Positions 19,123-27,984 of a DNA stretch of 29,045 nucleotides are shown here, in pieces. Each line of letters begins with the position of its first letter. The first letter of the stretch is position 1. The position numbers and the translations under genes were made by a program. Below the pieces are notes generated by a model that saw only the letters and a list, made by a program, of their open reading frames with translations, ran no database searches and was not told the DNA's origin. Source of the stretch: Priapulus caudatus (taxonomy: Eukaryota > Priapulida > Priapulimorpha > Priapulimorphida > Priapulidae); contig NW_014578724.1 in assembly GCF_000485595.1 (NCBI RefSeq), forward strand, positions 1-29,045, given 5' to 3'.

Positions 19123-20247
19123 TCACATTTCAACATTGCGGGCGCCTGTCCCACTCCGCGGCCCATTTACACCTCCCATGATCTGGAGGTCGAGCACCAA
19201 GCTCACGGCAGCGTTTCCGCTTCTGCACTTGACGGCTAGTTGTAGAGCAAGACTATGAATGAAAGCATCGATAGACATCAGAGATGTGTCTGTTAGACTT
19301 ACAAAGCCGGGTCTTCGAGGAGCCGCGGTTGCTTCTTCATCCACTACTCTGAGGGGCTCATTCTTCCACTCACTAAGGTACTCGATCCACTTGTGCGCAG
19401 TGTAGACGCCCAGCCCCGTTGAGATGTCTATCTTAACTCCCTCGGTGTTGCTTCTCGCAGTGGACGCATGGATCTCATCAACTGTCCTTCCAAGCGGGAT
19501 GCCCGGGTAAGTGGGAGGGTCTCTGAGCGTGTAGGAGTCTGGAGGTACCTCTCGAGTATTCCCGTTGTCGAGGATTGTCAGAGCCCATTCTCCGCTGATA
19601 CTATGGCTGGCTTTGTCTAGGAGGGACAGTGTGCTAAGTCCATACAAGATAATGGATTGGAAACACAGAGTCATATCTTGCGTTGATCTCGAGTATTTCA
19701 GAGCAGTGTTCGTCACTACATGACAGTGAGAAGAAAAGTTCATGACGCTGTTAATCATCGATCCTCCTGCTCCGCTTGCCTGGTTCATCCTATGAGCTAG
19801 GCTGCCCCCAGTCACATGACTAGCCGCCTCTATCAGTGCGTCTTTTGAAACGCTAGTCTTCTCACCTATGAACACATCAAATAGCTGACCCAAGTGCTCA
19901 TCACTTGCTGAGCGCATCCATGGTGTGATGGTCAGGATCTTTTTGAGAGTGACGAGCATGCTCTCTGTATCTAATATCTCAAGATTAGATCTCTTTGTCT
20001 TCATCTTCGTTTTGGACCCCGCATAAGGGTTCCATTTGCCTCGTGTTAGGTGGCGGTTCCGCTCATCGTCCACTATAATGAGGATGGAGGCCCGGCCATC
20101 CCCAATATTGTCTCCCCACCGAGTCAGGCTGGCCTGGTGGTTGGGACATGCGTGTGAGACGCCCACCATCTTCCTATTCCAGGTCGTACATCTCAGACGA
20201 TCTGCTATCTCGATTATAGGGTCGGTGACCGATCCTTCCAGCGAGTG
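19123..20247 (-). pseudogene. Endogenous viral element: mononegavirus-like L protein, capping region
   Basis: One minus-strand frame is open for 1,125 nt. It contains, in order, YAGSKT (matching the [Y/W]xGSxT motif of the L-protein capping enzyme, PRNTase), a W 30 residues on, then GGSLAHRM carrying the HR pair that acts as nucleophile in that family. FQSIILYGLS follows, typical of the next segment. The usual proline of the last PRNTase motif is replaced (SVMNF). Full L proteins are about 2,000 residues, so this is a fragment with no polymerase or methyltransferase domain. The frame closes at 20250 in an 11-bp tandem repeat. It is probably a genomic fossil; whether of a chuvirus-like or another mononegavirus-like lineage cannot be told here. 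Confidence 0.8.
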
Positions 20248-20281
20248 TCAGCGAGTGTCAGCGAGAGACCGTGGTCGTCTT
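20224..20281. repeat. 11-bp tandem repeat at the L-fragment edge
   Basis: CAGCGAGTGT is repeated about three times between the capping-region frame and the next minus-strand frame. It marks a likely junction or slippage site. Confidence 0.65.
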
Positions 20282-20480
20282 AACTTGCTTCTGGACCTAT
20301 AGTGGTTGTATCCGACCTTGTCATGGTAGTTGATGGTACCCTGAAATCCAGACTCTGATCGGTAGCGTAGATTGATGGTCCATGGCTAGTGTATCGCGTA
20401 GATATTACTTTTTGCCCGATGATGCTGACAGCAACTAGTTGGGAATTTTGGCGTGCTGATTCTTTTGTTGATTGATCCAA
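20280..20480 (-). pseudogene. Possible upstream continuation of the viral L fragment
   Basis: A 66-codon minus-strand frame (with TRYTSHGPSIYATDQ and LDFRVPSTTMTR) lies immediately upstream of the L capping fragment in another frame. It has a protein-like composition and ends at the tandem repeat. No L motif is certain, so it may be part of the same integration or chance. Confidence 0.3.
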
Positions 20481-20579
20481 ACTTCGATGCGGTAATGCGC
20501 GTTTCTCCGCTCCTCTTCCACGCTTGCTGGTCGACTGGTCCCGTGTTTTTAATTTATCAGATTGGTCTAGGTCTATGGT

Positions 20580-20870
20580 AGGGGTCGAAATTCGCTAAAA
20601 AACACTTGCACATGCCGCATGTTAGGTTAAACAATTACTTGCGCCAAGAGATTTTTACTTGCACCTACCTTGTTGCTCTTCTAACTGGCAGTACCCTTCC
20701 CGTTCCTCCCTGTTTTAGTTTATGATTTATTCTATGTCTTCTGTGTCTTCCAGCTCTGATTCACCGTGATTTACGCTTCAATTTTGTACAGAAATAAAAA
20801 TAAAATGGGTCTGACTTCTAAATACGTAAGTAGCTGGCATATTGTTGACTTGCGGCAGCCGCAAGTTGCT
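20580..20870. mobile_element. Partial hAT-like end with ACTTGC repeats
   Basis: TAGGGGTCGAAATTCGC near 20579 resembles the ends of the element at 6089-7023 (CAGGGTTCGAAATTAACGC read inward). Recurrent ACTTGC motifs and a perfect palindrome ACTTGCGGC-A-GCCGCAAGT (20848-20866) parallel the ACTCGC hairpins of that element. The other terminus was not found. Confidence 0.35.
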
Positions 20871-21490
20871 ACGAAACATCGCTTGCGTTCAATGAAAATC
20901 ACTTGTGTTGCGCACTATACAGCGAATGAAACCCCTGTATGGTCTAGGTCTAGATGATCCCAGGTTGTCTAATCCAACCAGTCTAGATGTACAAAAAGAA
21001 TATTTTACTAGAAAACTACATCCACTAACAAATTGATCCTCCTTGGCATGAAGCTGAATGTAACTAAACCTCACATTTGCTTCTAATTATGAGCTTGCTC
21101 GGATTATGGTTTGAATTAAAGCAGTCTAAAATCAAATGCCGAAATGCTGAGCCCTTGATCTCTCACCATACTCTATTGCTAAGAGTGCCCGATCTCATCT
21201 ACCCACGTATCACTTGTCATTCTATGGCACACCTGAATATTAAGGGATAAAATCAGTAGCTTAGTTAAACGTCAATGCTGGGTAAACAGAAGTTCAGTAG
21301 AAGATTAGGTGTATTCCTTCCATTCACCTTCTTTACTAGCTCTACCTTCATAGACATAGGCAGTTGTATTTTGAACCACCTTGTGCATTGATGGCACCGA
21401 GGCATCATCGACATGGTGATGGTGTCTCGAGGTTAGAAACACAATCTGCCTGTGTGAAAAACAACACCCTGTATGCGCTAACGTTGCTGT
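20871..21490. other. No gene seen
   Basis: Spacer between the L-derived and NS5-derived fragments. No motif, repeat partner or long frame was found. Confidence 0.5.
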
Positions 21491-21502
21491 AACGGAACGT
21501 TT

Positions 21503-22878
21503 TTAGTCAGTGTTGAGCTGGTCCTCAAAGTCTCCCCTGTCCAAATAGTCTCTCATACTAGTATCTTCTAGTATTCCTCTGCCACCTCTACGGTTCGCTC
21601 GTTCTCTTGCCTTGTCAGCAGTGAAGGTCTCTCCACGGAAACCACTACTCTTTATTCTCTTGACTACGTGGTTAAAGCCTCTCCTGTACATGTTAAGATT
21701 CTCACTATCTCATCACGCAGGAACATCCATTCTAGCCTGCATCGAGACTAGCAATGCTTTGGCTGAGTCGTCTGTTGGCCACGCAAATCCTGGTGGTACA
21801 TACCTCGTAAGTTCACTACCATTCACAATCTGAGAAATTCCACTGTGTGCTCTTGGTTGAGTCATTGAGAATTGTCTCAAAGTTCCAAACATTCTCCCAT
21901 ATAGAAATAGTCCTTTCCACTGAATACCAAGCATCCCAATACCAAGGGTTTTGAGATATTTAGTAACTGCTCTTGAATTTTTCTGTTTTCCACATTTTTG
22001 ACTAAACGACTTGTCGTGGTACTCGTCTCGTGCACAGCTGGAAAGATTCTCGCATACGTTGGGTCTTCACTCTCATACAATCTCTCCAAGTCTACATTCT
22101 CGACTGGTAGCTGGATCTTCGTAGCAGCCTTGCTTGCTTCCTCTGCGGTAATGCTCAACTCAATAGCAATTTCATTTTCAATCCGATTTCTCTTCCTTGA
22201 CACCTGATGACTTCCCTTTTTGTAACCAACAAACGTGACCAAGATGGAAATGGCCCACGGTTTCTTGTGGTTAGAGTGTACAATGTCACTTGCAGCAAAA
22301 TTGACCGAGAGCTTATCGAGTAACTCCCAGTACCTTTCGTGCCCTGCTTCACATTCAACCGTCAGTGATCCTCCTTTAATTATTTTTTCACTCATGTTTT
22401 GGTGTGACTCAAGAATTCGAGTGTTCTCCAAACTCACAGCGTCCTTTCCAACTGTCCAGGCTGTGCTTGAAATCTAATTATACTTTCCAAGAAGTTTATC
22501 CGTGTCTGTTCGGTAAGTTATGTTACCAGAAAATCCACAAACGTCGTTCACTACTTGATCCTCTATCAGTCCCTTGTTCGGGTACTCGGGTCGGCTCCTC
22601 AACGTCATGTAATCAAATTCAACTGCCTTTGGCACTATCTTGTCAGTGCAAGACAGCCAAGCTCCGTTGCCACATCCGAGAAAAAGAATCCTGGCAGGTT
22701 CTTCTAATTTCGGCAATCTGCCTCTCTCGCCGAACCATCCTTTGAATTGTCTAACGCCCCCAGTCTCAGCTACACCAAAGAGTCTCGTTGAACTTCTAGC
22801 AACTTTGAGCAGCACTATTGGTCGTATTTCTCCTCTCATTACCACTTTATTTCTGGCCTCCTCATTTTTTTGCACCAA
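21503..22878 (-). pseudogene. Endogenous viral element: flavivirus-like NS5 methyltransferase and start of polymerase
   Basis: Minus-strand frame from 22878 shows ARSSTRLF, then FLGCGNGAW (the SAM-binding GxGxGxW block of NS5 cap methyltransferases, residues 66-74), interrupted by an in-frame TAG at 22474-22476. It continues through a beta-strand-rich segment to 21877. A frameshift near 21930 moves coding to another frame (VPPGFAWPTDDSAKALL), and an in-frame stop at 21713 is followed by MYRRGFNHVVKRI and ADKARERANRRGG, the pattern of the linker and N-terminal polymerase segment of NS5. The positions expected for the second and third catalytic residues (Asp, Lys) do not look conserved. About 460 codons remain. 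It is inactive as it stands; the host, flavi-like lineage and age are unknown. Confidence 0.75.
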
Positions 22879-23131
22879 TCATTATATATGTTATTTCTTA
22901 GTTATACTTATGTTATAACTATAACAAATCAAGCTGTAACTGCGACTCGCCCCTGGTAACGGGGCAGGTGTAGAGTGGGTTTAGGCCCGCGCTGAGCAGG
23001 GAGATAGACTCACACAGTCTCTCTCTCTCTCTCTCTCTCTCTCCCTCTGGCTCGATATTTTTAATACAGGCGTACGAAAAAGCAATATATACTTCGCAAA
23101 TGGTTTCAGAGACTTAATTGTATATACTTAC
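22879..23131. repeat. Spacer with CT microsatellite
   Basis: A (CT)n run at about 23017-23045 is preceded by CAGGTGTAGAGTGGGTT…GAGCAGGGAG. The same arrangement recurs at 23475-23574. It would lie in the intron downstream of the minus-strand exon at 23132-23163. Confidence 0.75.
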
Positions 23132-23163
23132 GCAGCGCTGTTGTTTTCGACGTTCGCAGCCAT
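23132..23163 (-). CDS. First-exon copy B (MAANVENNSAA)
   Basis: The minus-strand ATG at 23163 gives MAANVENNSA plus two bases, then GC|GTAAGTATATAC. It has the same length (32 nt), start and phase as the exon at 23660-23691 and is related to MANFEEYGDG at 11676. The leader upstream has five GAAGATTG-type repeats (23193-23230). No matching second exon was seen downstream, so it may be an orphan duplicate. Confidence 0.5.
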
Positions 23164-23192
23164 ATCTATTGTCGTGTAGATTGAACAATAAC

Positions 23193-23230
23193 TGAAGATT
23201 GAAGATCGAAGATTGAAGATTGAAGATTCG
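23193..23230. repeat. GAAGATTG tandem repeat in a 5' leader
   Basis: Five near-identical octamers (one with a C) lie 30-67 bp upstream of the minus-strand start codon at 23163. The plus-strand relative at 11676 carries AAGATATAAGATATAGA repeats in the same position. Confidence 0.7.
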
Positions 23231-23474
23231 GGAGGGATCCAAAGCCCATCATGTCCTCCCCTGGAGATCGTTGTTGAAACGGCACGTGGCCACTGGGACT
23301 GCAATATCAAGACTACACCATATATTATTCCAGAAAATAGTTTTATAGCCAAATACCAATCATTCACACATGCACCGAAATTCTTTTACTTGCCATAAGA
23401 ATTATTTTTACACAGTTGAATACTGTATTATAATTATGTGTATATATCTCTCTCTGTCACTATCTTTGTGCGTA

Positions 23475-23531
23475 CAGGTGTAGAGTAGGTTATGGTGCGC
23501 GTTGAGCAGGGAGGGACTCACACACACTCTC

Positions 23532-23574
<43 letters not shown>
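23475..23574. repeat. CT microsatellite, second copy
   Basis: ACAGGTGTAGAGTAGGTT…GAGCAGGGAG and (CT)n at about 23526-23574. It is part of a roughly 510-bp tandem duplication with 22965-23163 that also includes the first exon. Confidence 0.8.
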
Positions 23575-23578
<4 letters not shown>

Positions 23579-23659
23579 ATTTATACTAAAACTAAGCGTA
23601 TGAAAAGGCAATATATATACTTCGCATATGGTTTCAGAAACTTAATTGTATACACTTAC

Positions 23660-23691
23660 GCAGCGCCGTCATCTCCAAAGTTGGCAGCCAT
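23660..23691 (-). CDS. First-exon copy A (MAANFGDDGAA)
   Basis: The minus-strand ATG at 23691 gives MAANFGDDGA plus two bases, then GC|GTAAGTGTATAC. A TATA promoter lies 72 bp upstream. Exons A, B and the plus-strand one at 11676 share MA(A)N starts, an acidic/Asn short peptide and a phase-2 donor. If functional it begins a spliced transcript running leftward toward the NS5 and L fossils. Confidence 0.55.
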
Positions 23692-23724
23692 ATCTACTTT
23701 ATCGGTAATGTAGATGTCTTCGAA

Positions 23725-23780
23725 AATGTCTCGAAAAAGGATGATAGGCGCGCGCGCTGCCGTATATATACCCGGTACAC
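23725..23780 (-). promoter_or_regulatory. TATA promoter of first-exon copy A
   Basis: The TATATATA palindrome at 23763-23770 is followed on the minus strand by CGGCAGCGCGCGCGCC. This matches the plus-strand promoter at 11569 (TATATATTCGGCTGCGCGCGCGC) almost base for base, including the alternating GC tract. Confidence 0.6.
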
Positions 23781-23904
23781 ATTCGGTGGTGGACCTAGGA
23801 ATGCGTTAGGAGGTGTGGGGTATACTCAAGCAGTGATGTGGTTTCGCTAGACGACGGTTTATTGGCCTCTAGCTAGCACTAAATGTTGAAACAGTATATG
23901 GTAT

Positions 23905-24473
23905 CAGGGTTCTCCAAGCTTTTAAATTATAGCATGGGGGTGGTACTCAGTGCTAGGGGCGTCCGGGGGCATGCCCCTCCGGAAAATTTTTGAATTGTAG
24001 AAGCTCTGAGATGCAATCTGGTACACTCTGTGTGTAAATTTGAAGCACTGCATGTGGGGTGAAAATGTTTGTTTTGCATGGGCAAAGCCATCGGAAAATT
24101 CAAAATAATTAATGGAATAATAATACCAAAATGTAGGGCTGAACCTGCTGTTTGCTGGTTCCAAATCGAGTTCACCTCTCATGAATAAAAATTTTTTTTT
24201 GTCACTATTGACAATGGCAGGAGTGGTCGGTAAGTGTACCAGTCTACTCTACCTCGTGTTATTAGCTCTTGATAGAGGGTAATATGGGATAGGGATAGGG
24301 TGACTGTTTGTACTTGTGTGGTGTACTGCCGTACCCGTAGCATCGAGACCAACGTGTATTAATTAATTGTTTCAACTTCTCGTGTATACACCAGCATGGC
24401 GGCTATGATATTTAGTGTGGCGGGTGCATTTTAGGATGGCGGGCTAGGCTATAAGTGCCCTTGGAGAACCCTG
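23905..24473. mobile_element. Non-autonomous hAT-like element with 14-bp TIRs
   Basis: CAGGGTTCTCCAAG at the left is matched perfectly by the inverted right end (CTTGGAGAACCCTG). The interior contains the GC-rich palindromic block GGGGGCATGCCCC and three ATGGCGG-type motifs near the right end. It is 569 bp and has no transposase. Flanking octamers (TATGGTAT, CAATGGAA) do not form a clear duplication. Confidence 0.7.
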
Positions 24474-24503
24474 CAATGGAAGACCTGTGAAGACAGTTTT
24501 GGG

Positions 24504-24737
24504 CTAGTAAGTCCCTTCAAACACATCAGCACTGATCCTATCATCTGCCACAGCCCTGGTGGCGGTTCCGAGAGCTAAGAGCTGAGCTCCTTTAGCTATC
24601 ATGGAGGTATTCCACTCTCCACCTCCAAGACTGAAAAGCAGGCTTCGCCATTCTCCTGGGATATATTTGACCTGATCTTCTCGTGCGTTTCCGGTCCCGG
24701 ACAACCCCTTGTCGGATAAGTTCCAGGAAACCATCAA
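24504..24737 (-). pseudogene. Open frame next to the NS5 polymerase fossil
   Basis: A 77-codon minus-strand frame (with EDQVKYIPGEWRSLLFSLGG and AKGAQLLALGTATRAV) lies 40 bp downstream of the polymerase fragment in another frame. Composition is protein-like. It could be the eroded C-terminal end of the same viral sequence or part of another viral gene. No motif decides this. Confidence 0.35.
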
Positions 24738-24777
24738 TTAGAATAAGCAAGTGATCAGCTTCTTTACTCTTTAATAA

Positions 24778-26060
24778 TTAATCCTTCGATACACCGATCC
24801 ACGACAAGACCTTAGTCCTTCTGGAGCTCATTCCCACACAGAAATTAAGGAAGAGAACCTCTTTGTATTTTCCGTTGACTATCAGAAGTGGAACTCCAAT
24901 CATCAATATTTTCCGCACTAATCCAAATCTTCCAAGTTCCCTTTTTTCAACCCCTGTTGTCGTCGGGAATTCATGAAGTGTCAGTTTTTCTTGTTTAGTG
25001 ATAACGTCTCCACAAACGCCCCTGATTTTTGTCAGAACTGAATGCGGTACTTTTCCATGTAATTTTTCGAGTTCTTCTGATTTAAGATACTCAATTTGAG
25101 AATAGTCTACAATCTCTACTCCAAATGCTTTTTCCCAAGCTCCCTTTGGTCCTCCACAACTCTCAATCCATCTCACTCTCCATGTCTCACTCCTCGTAGA
25201 ACTGTGAGCGTTTAAGATCCCGCATGCCAGGGCTCGCACCCATGGGTAGTGTGGATACAAAAGCAGCATGCTCGTGGCAGTGCTACTCAGCAAGTCCAAC
25301 CTCTCTGCTGGGTCACTTGGCCTGCTTAAGCTCAAGTGCCAATACATTGTGTCCATTATGCGCCGGGAGTCTCTCACTGGTAAAAATAGAGACTTGTTGC
25401 CAACTTTTACTTTCCGGTATTGATGAGAACAAAAGTATGTTCTCCACACTTGTTACCACTACAGAAGGTTCATTTTCTCTAACTCCATTTCTGATAAATC
25501 CACTCTCTTTGCTGTGGAAAGTTTCATTTGCGTACTGCATTACTTTACTAATCTCTCCTCCTACAACTGAATCGTCTCCAGAGACTAGCGGAGTGAGCAC
25601 TTTCCCGTCAAGAGAATCTTCTGTGCTACAAACTCTTGCCTTCTCTGCTCTTGCTCCTATTTGAACAGCATTACAAACTGAATTACCAAAATATGTTGGA
25701 TACATGCCGTTTCCTCTTGGCCCATCCGTGATGAAAACGTGTCCGTCCGGCGTGAGGATTACTCTGTCGATCCACATGGAATAGTACTCTTCCAAGAAAA
25801 GTCTTTCACCGGGTACCAAACTGCAAAGCATTTCACATTCTAGTGTCAAATATGGGGCGCACATGCGCACATCCCATCTAGACACGTCATCTGTGACTGC
25901 TGCCGGATGATTCAGCTTACTCCAAAATGACTCGATATACCGTCCCATACCCAACTGTCCATACGGCGGTGCCATGAAGCGGAGAACGTCATGATTTGAC
26001 ATGACGAATGCCCACAATTTCCCTACTACACGCAACATGTTTACGCGTACTAATTTGGGA
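24778..26060 (-). pseudogene. Endogenous viral element: flavivirus-like NS5 RNA polymerase core
   Basis: The first minus-strand frame (to 25313) carries motif A DDVSRWDV, motif B RGNGMYPTYFGNSVCN (the G-x3-T-x3-N pattern) and motif C VSGDDSVV, at residues 103-110, 161-176 and 205-212 of the frame opening at 26197. The GDD, with R-G-x-G preceding motif B, fits flavivirus-like enzymes and not the GDN of negative-strand viruses. A frameshift near 25440 passes to a second frame with FCSHQYRKV and LPVRD (motif E region), ending at 24778. Fingers and motif F are absent. The first 45 residues of the frame are host repeat sequence (GGATGG run). All three catalytic motifs survive, but the gene is truncated and shifted. 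Confidence 0.8.
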
Positions 26061-26155
26061 GCAAAGAAATGAGAAATTGGGATAACGTTCGCAGGTGAAT
26101 GGATAAAGCGAGGATGGTGATGGATGGATGGATGATGAGTGGTGGTTGTGGCAAT

Positions 26156-26345
26156 GATATTAATGGTGCTACCTTTTAAGTGTTTAAGTTTTTGCATTGA
26201 ATATTACTATTTGTACGCTATGAGCACATATAGAGTTTATAATGTTTGTATGTAAGATCTAGAGCGGTAATTCAATTCGTTCTTGATGTCGAGGGATGTT
26301 TGTTCCATTTTCACATTGAAGAATTCCTGTGGCTCACCAGATTGT
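26156..26345. repeat. 190-bp direct repeat, left copy
   Basis: It runs from GATATTAATGGTGCTACC to CTCACCAGATTGT. The right copy is at 26779-26968, exactly 623 bp away with no indel and only a few substitutions, so the duplication is recent and the base quality here is good. The left copy abuts the start of the polymerase fossil. Confidence 0.9.
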
Positions 26346-26778
26346 ACAGAAAAACAGGTATTTCATGTCTGGTAAAATTACCTATAGCGTATTTAATTTC
26401 CATATATCTGCATATTTTGGTACGTTTCATTTGTGTACTTATGGAAGTTGTAGGTTATGTAATACCTGGAAACGGAACTGGAATGGCGGTGGAAACGGAA
26501 CTGGGGTAGTTCGTGACTACATCCAGAATGGTCGGTCTCTATATTTAAAGCCTCACGAGCAGAAACTGAAACCCTATTTTTTGAGGAGAAATGAACTGTT
26601 TACCTTCGAGAATTGCATAATTTGGGGTATGCGTGTCGTGATTCGTACAGAATTTCCGACGAGGCTCCTGCAAGAATGACATATGGGGCACGAAGGAATT
26701 GTGTGAAGCAATTGTATCGCGCGAACTGTATGTATATTTTTATGTATACTTTCATATTAAAGAAGGTATTAAGCCAAA
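26346..26778. other. Segment between the 190-bp direct repeats
   Basis: 433 bp. A plus-strand frame (26329-26679) includes the repetitive GNGTGMAVETELG-like sequence (GGAAACGGAACTGG repeats near 26468-26505). No retroelement motif is present. It is possibly the interior of a small LTR-like unit, but unproven. Confidence 0.45.
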
Positions 26779-26968
26779 GATATTAATGGTGCTACCTTTT
26801 AAGTGTTTAAGTTTTTGCATTGAATATTACTATTTGTACGCTATGAGCACATGTAGAGTTTATAATGTTTGTATGTAAGATGTAGAGCGATAATTCAATA
26901 CGTTCTTGATGTCGTTGGATGTTTGTTCCATTTTCACATTGAAGAATTCCTGTGGCTCACCAGATTGT
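26779..26968. repeat. 190-bp direct repeat, right copy
   Basis: See the left copy at 26156-26345. Immediately after it the sequence joins the dispersed repeat family (TCTCTCTGTGGCTCGC), so a family copy was broken here. Confidence 0.9.
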
Positions 26969-27016
26969 TCTCTCTGTGGCTCGCTTCCCGAGCTCTCCCG
27001 AGAGCTGCTCTTCCTC

Positions 27017-27233
27017 TTCATTCAGTTAAGGATGAGCTGAGACTCCGACGTCCATGGTCTCGTCGTCATCTAGACTCCAACGAGGGGCCTGTAGGAAGCC
27101 CCTGTTTAATAGAGGTTCTCTCCGTGGCTTGCTTCTCGAGCTCTCCCGAGGGCTGCTCTTCCTCTTCATACCACCGGCCTCGTTTTATCGGGGCACCGCT
27201 GCGCCTCAAAGTCACCATACGTCTTTTCGCCAT
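27017..27233 (-). pseudogene. Acidic/basic repeat-family protein, copy G3 (5' part)
   Basis: The ATG at 27233 opens the cleanest N-terminus of the family: MAKRRMVTLRRSGAPIKRGR, then WYEEEEQPSGE, open to 27066. Another frame gives LDDDETMDVGVSAHP, a stop, and LNEEEEQ. The copy is truncated at about 26970 where it meets the 190-bp direct repeat. Basic N-terminus plus acidic stretch; no known domain. Confidence 0.5.
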
Positions 27234-27294
27234 GCTATCTTGTATCTTGTATATTGTATATTGACTATTATTGTATCTTGTATCTTCGGTCCTT

Positions 27295-27328
27295 CTCTTG
27301 TCACGTCTTGATTCAACTCTTGTCACGT
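27295..27328 (-). promoter_or_regulatory. Paired CTCTTGTCACGT motifs upstream of copy G3
   Basis: CTCTTGTCACGT occurs at 27295-27306 and 27317-27328, 22 bp apart (two helical turns). The pair is conserved upstream of the equivalent start codons at 2876 and 9112. Read on the minus strand each contains ACGTGACAAGAG. It may be a factor-binding pair. Confidence 0.4.
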
Positions 27329-27984
27329 TACAATGGCCGCCCCCTTTCGAATTATCTCTGAACTAATCTAAATGTTTGTGCAAGGTATCTCTTATAGGTC
27401 TTGACTTTGCTAGTGGTCAAATTCTGGAGTTGTTCTCAGAATAAATCACTTGAAGAAAACACAGTAATCTTAGTCCCAACGAATGGACGTGGCCTGCATG
27501 GTGACACCGTCACACGGTAGCGCCCTCTATACTCACAAGCAGCAGAAACCACGCAGGCGATATAGAATGCTCACCCAACGTCCGGCAGCGTTCGAATCCG
27601 AGTTTGGTGAATAGGTTACGGTAAAACATCCTGCAGCTTTGGCATACCAGCTGTCCGTAATGAAAGGTGCGCGTGTGCAGGGCGTCGGTGTCACACACCA
27701 TGCAGCGCGGGTGGTAGGCTGTGAAGCGAGCGCAGAAAAACGAGCCAGTTTTATTATTATTACAAAATTAGGTAGCAAAACAAGATTCCTGTTTTTAGCA
27801 CCGAGCATTGAATTTGTGTCAATTTAGCTGTCCATCCAGTTTTAACTGCAACGATATGAACATGAAATGGAAGAAAAATGGAGAAAATCTAAATCTACTA
27901 TCACGAGGGTAACACATATCAAATTCACACTTTAACAGACTTCGTTGAGCCTGCCGAGGGTTCTAAGAATGAACCAAATATCAC

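Noticed and set aside
22640-22918. 92-codon plus-strand ORF
   Set aside because: It is a shadow of the methyltransferase fossil on the other strand.
25224-25664. 146-codon plus-strand ORF
   Set aside because: It is a shadow of the polymerase fossil; no motif on this strand.
24778-26060. Negative-strand virus polymerase continuing the L fragment
   Set aside because: Motif C is GDD, not GDN. Motif B is of the G-x3-T-x3-N type and the FCSH block fits flavivirus-like NS5, so this is a different virus group from the L fragment.
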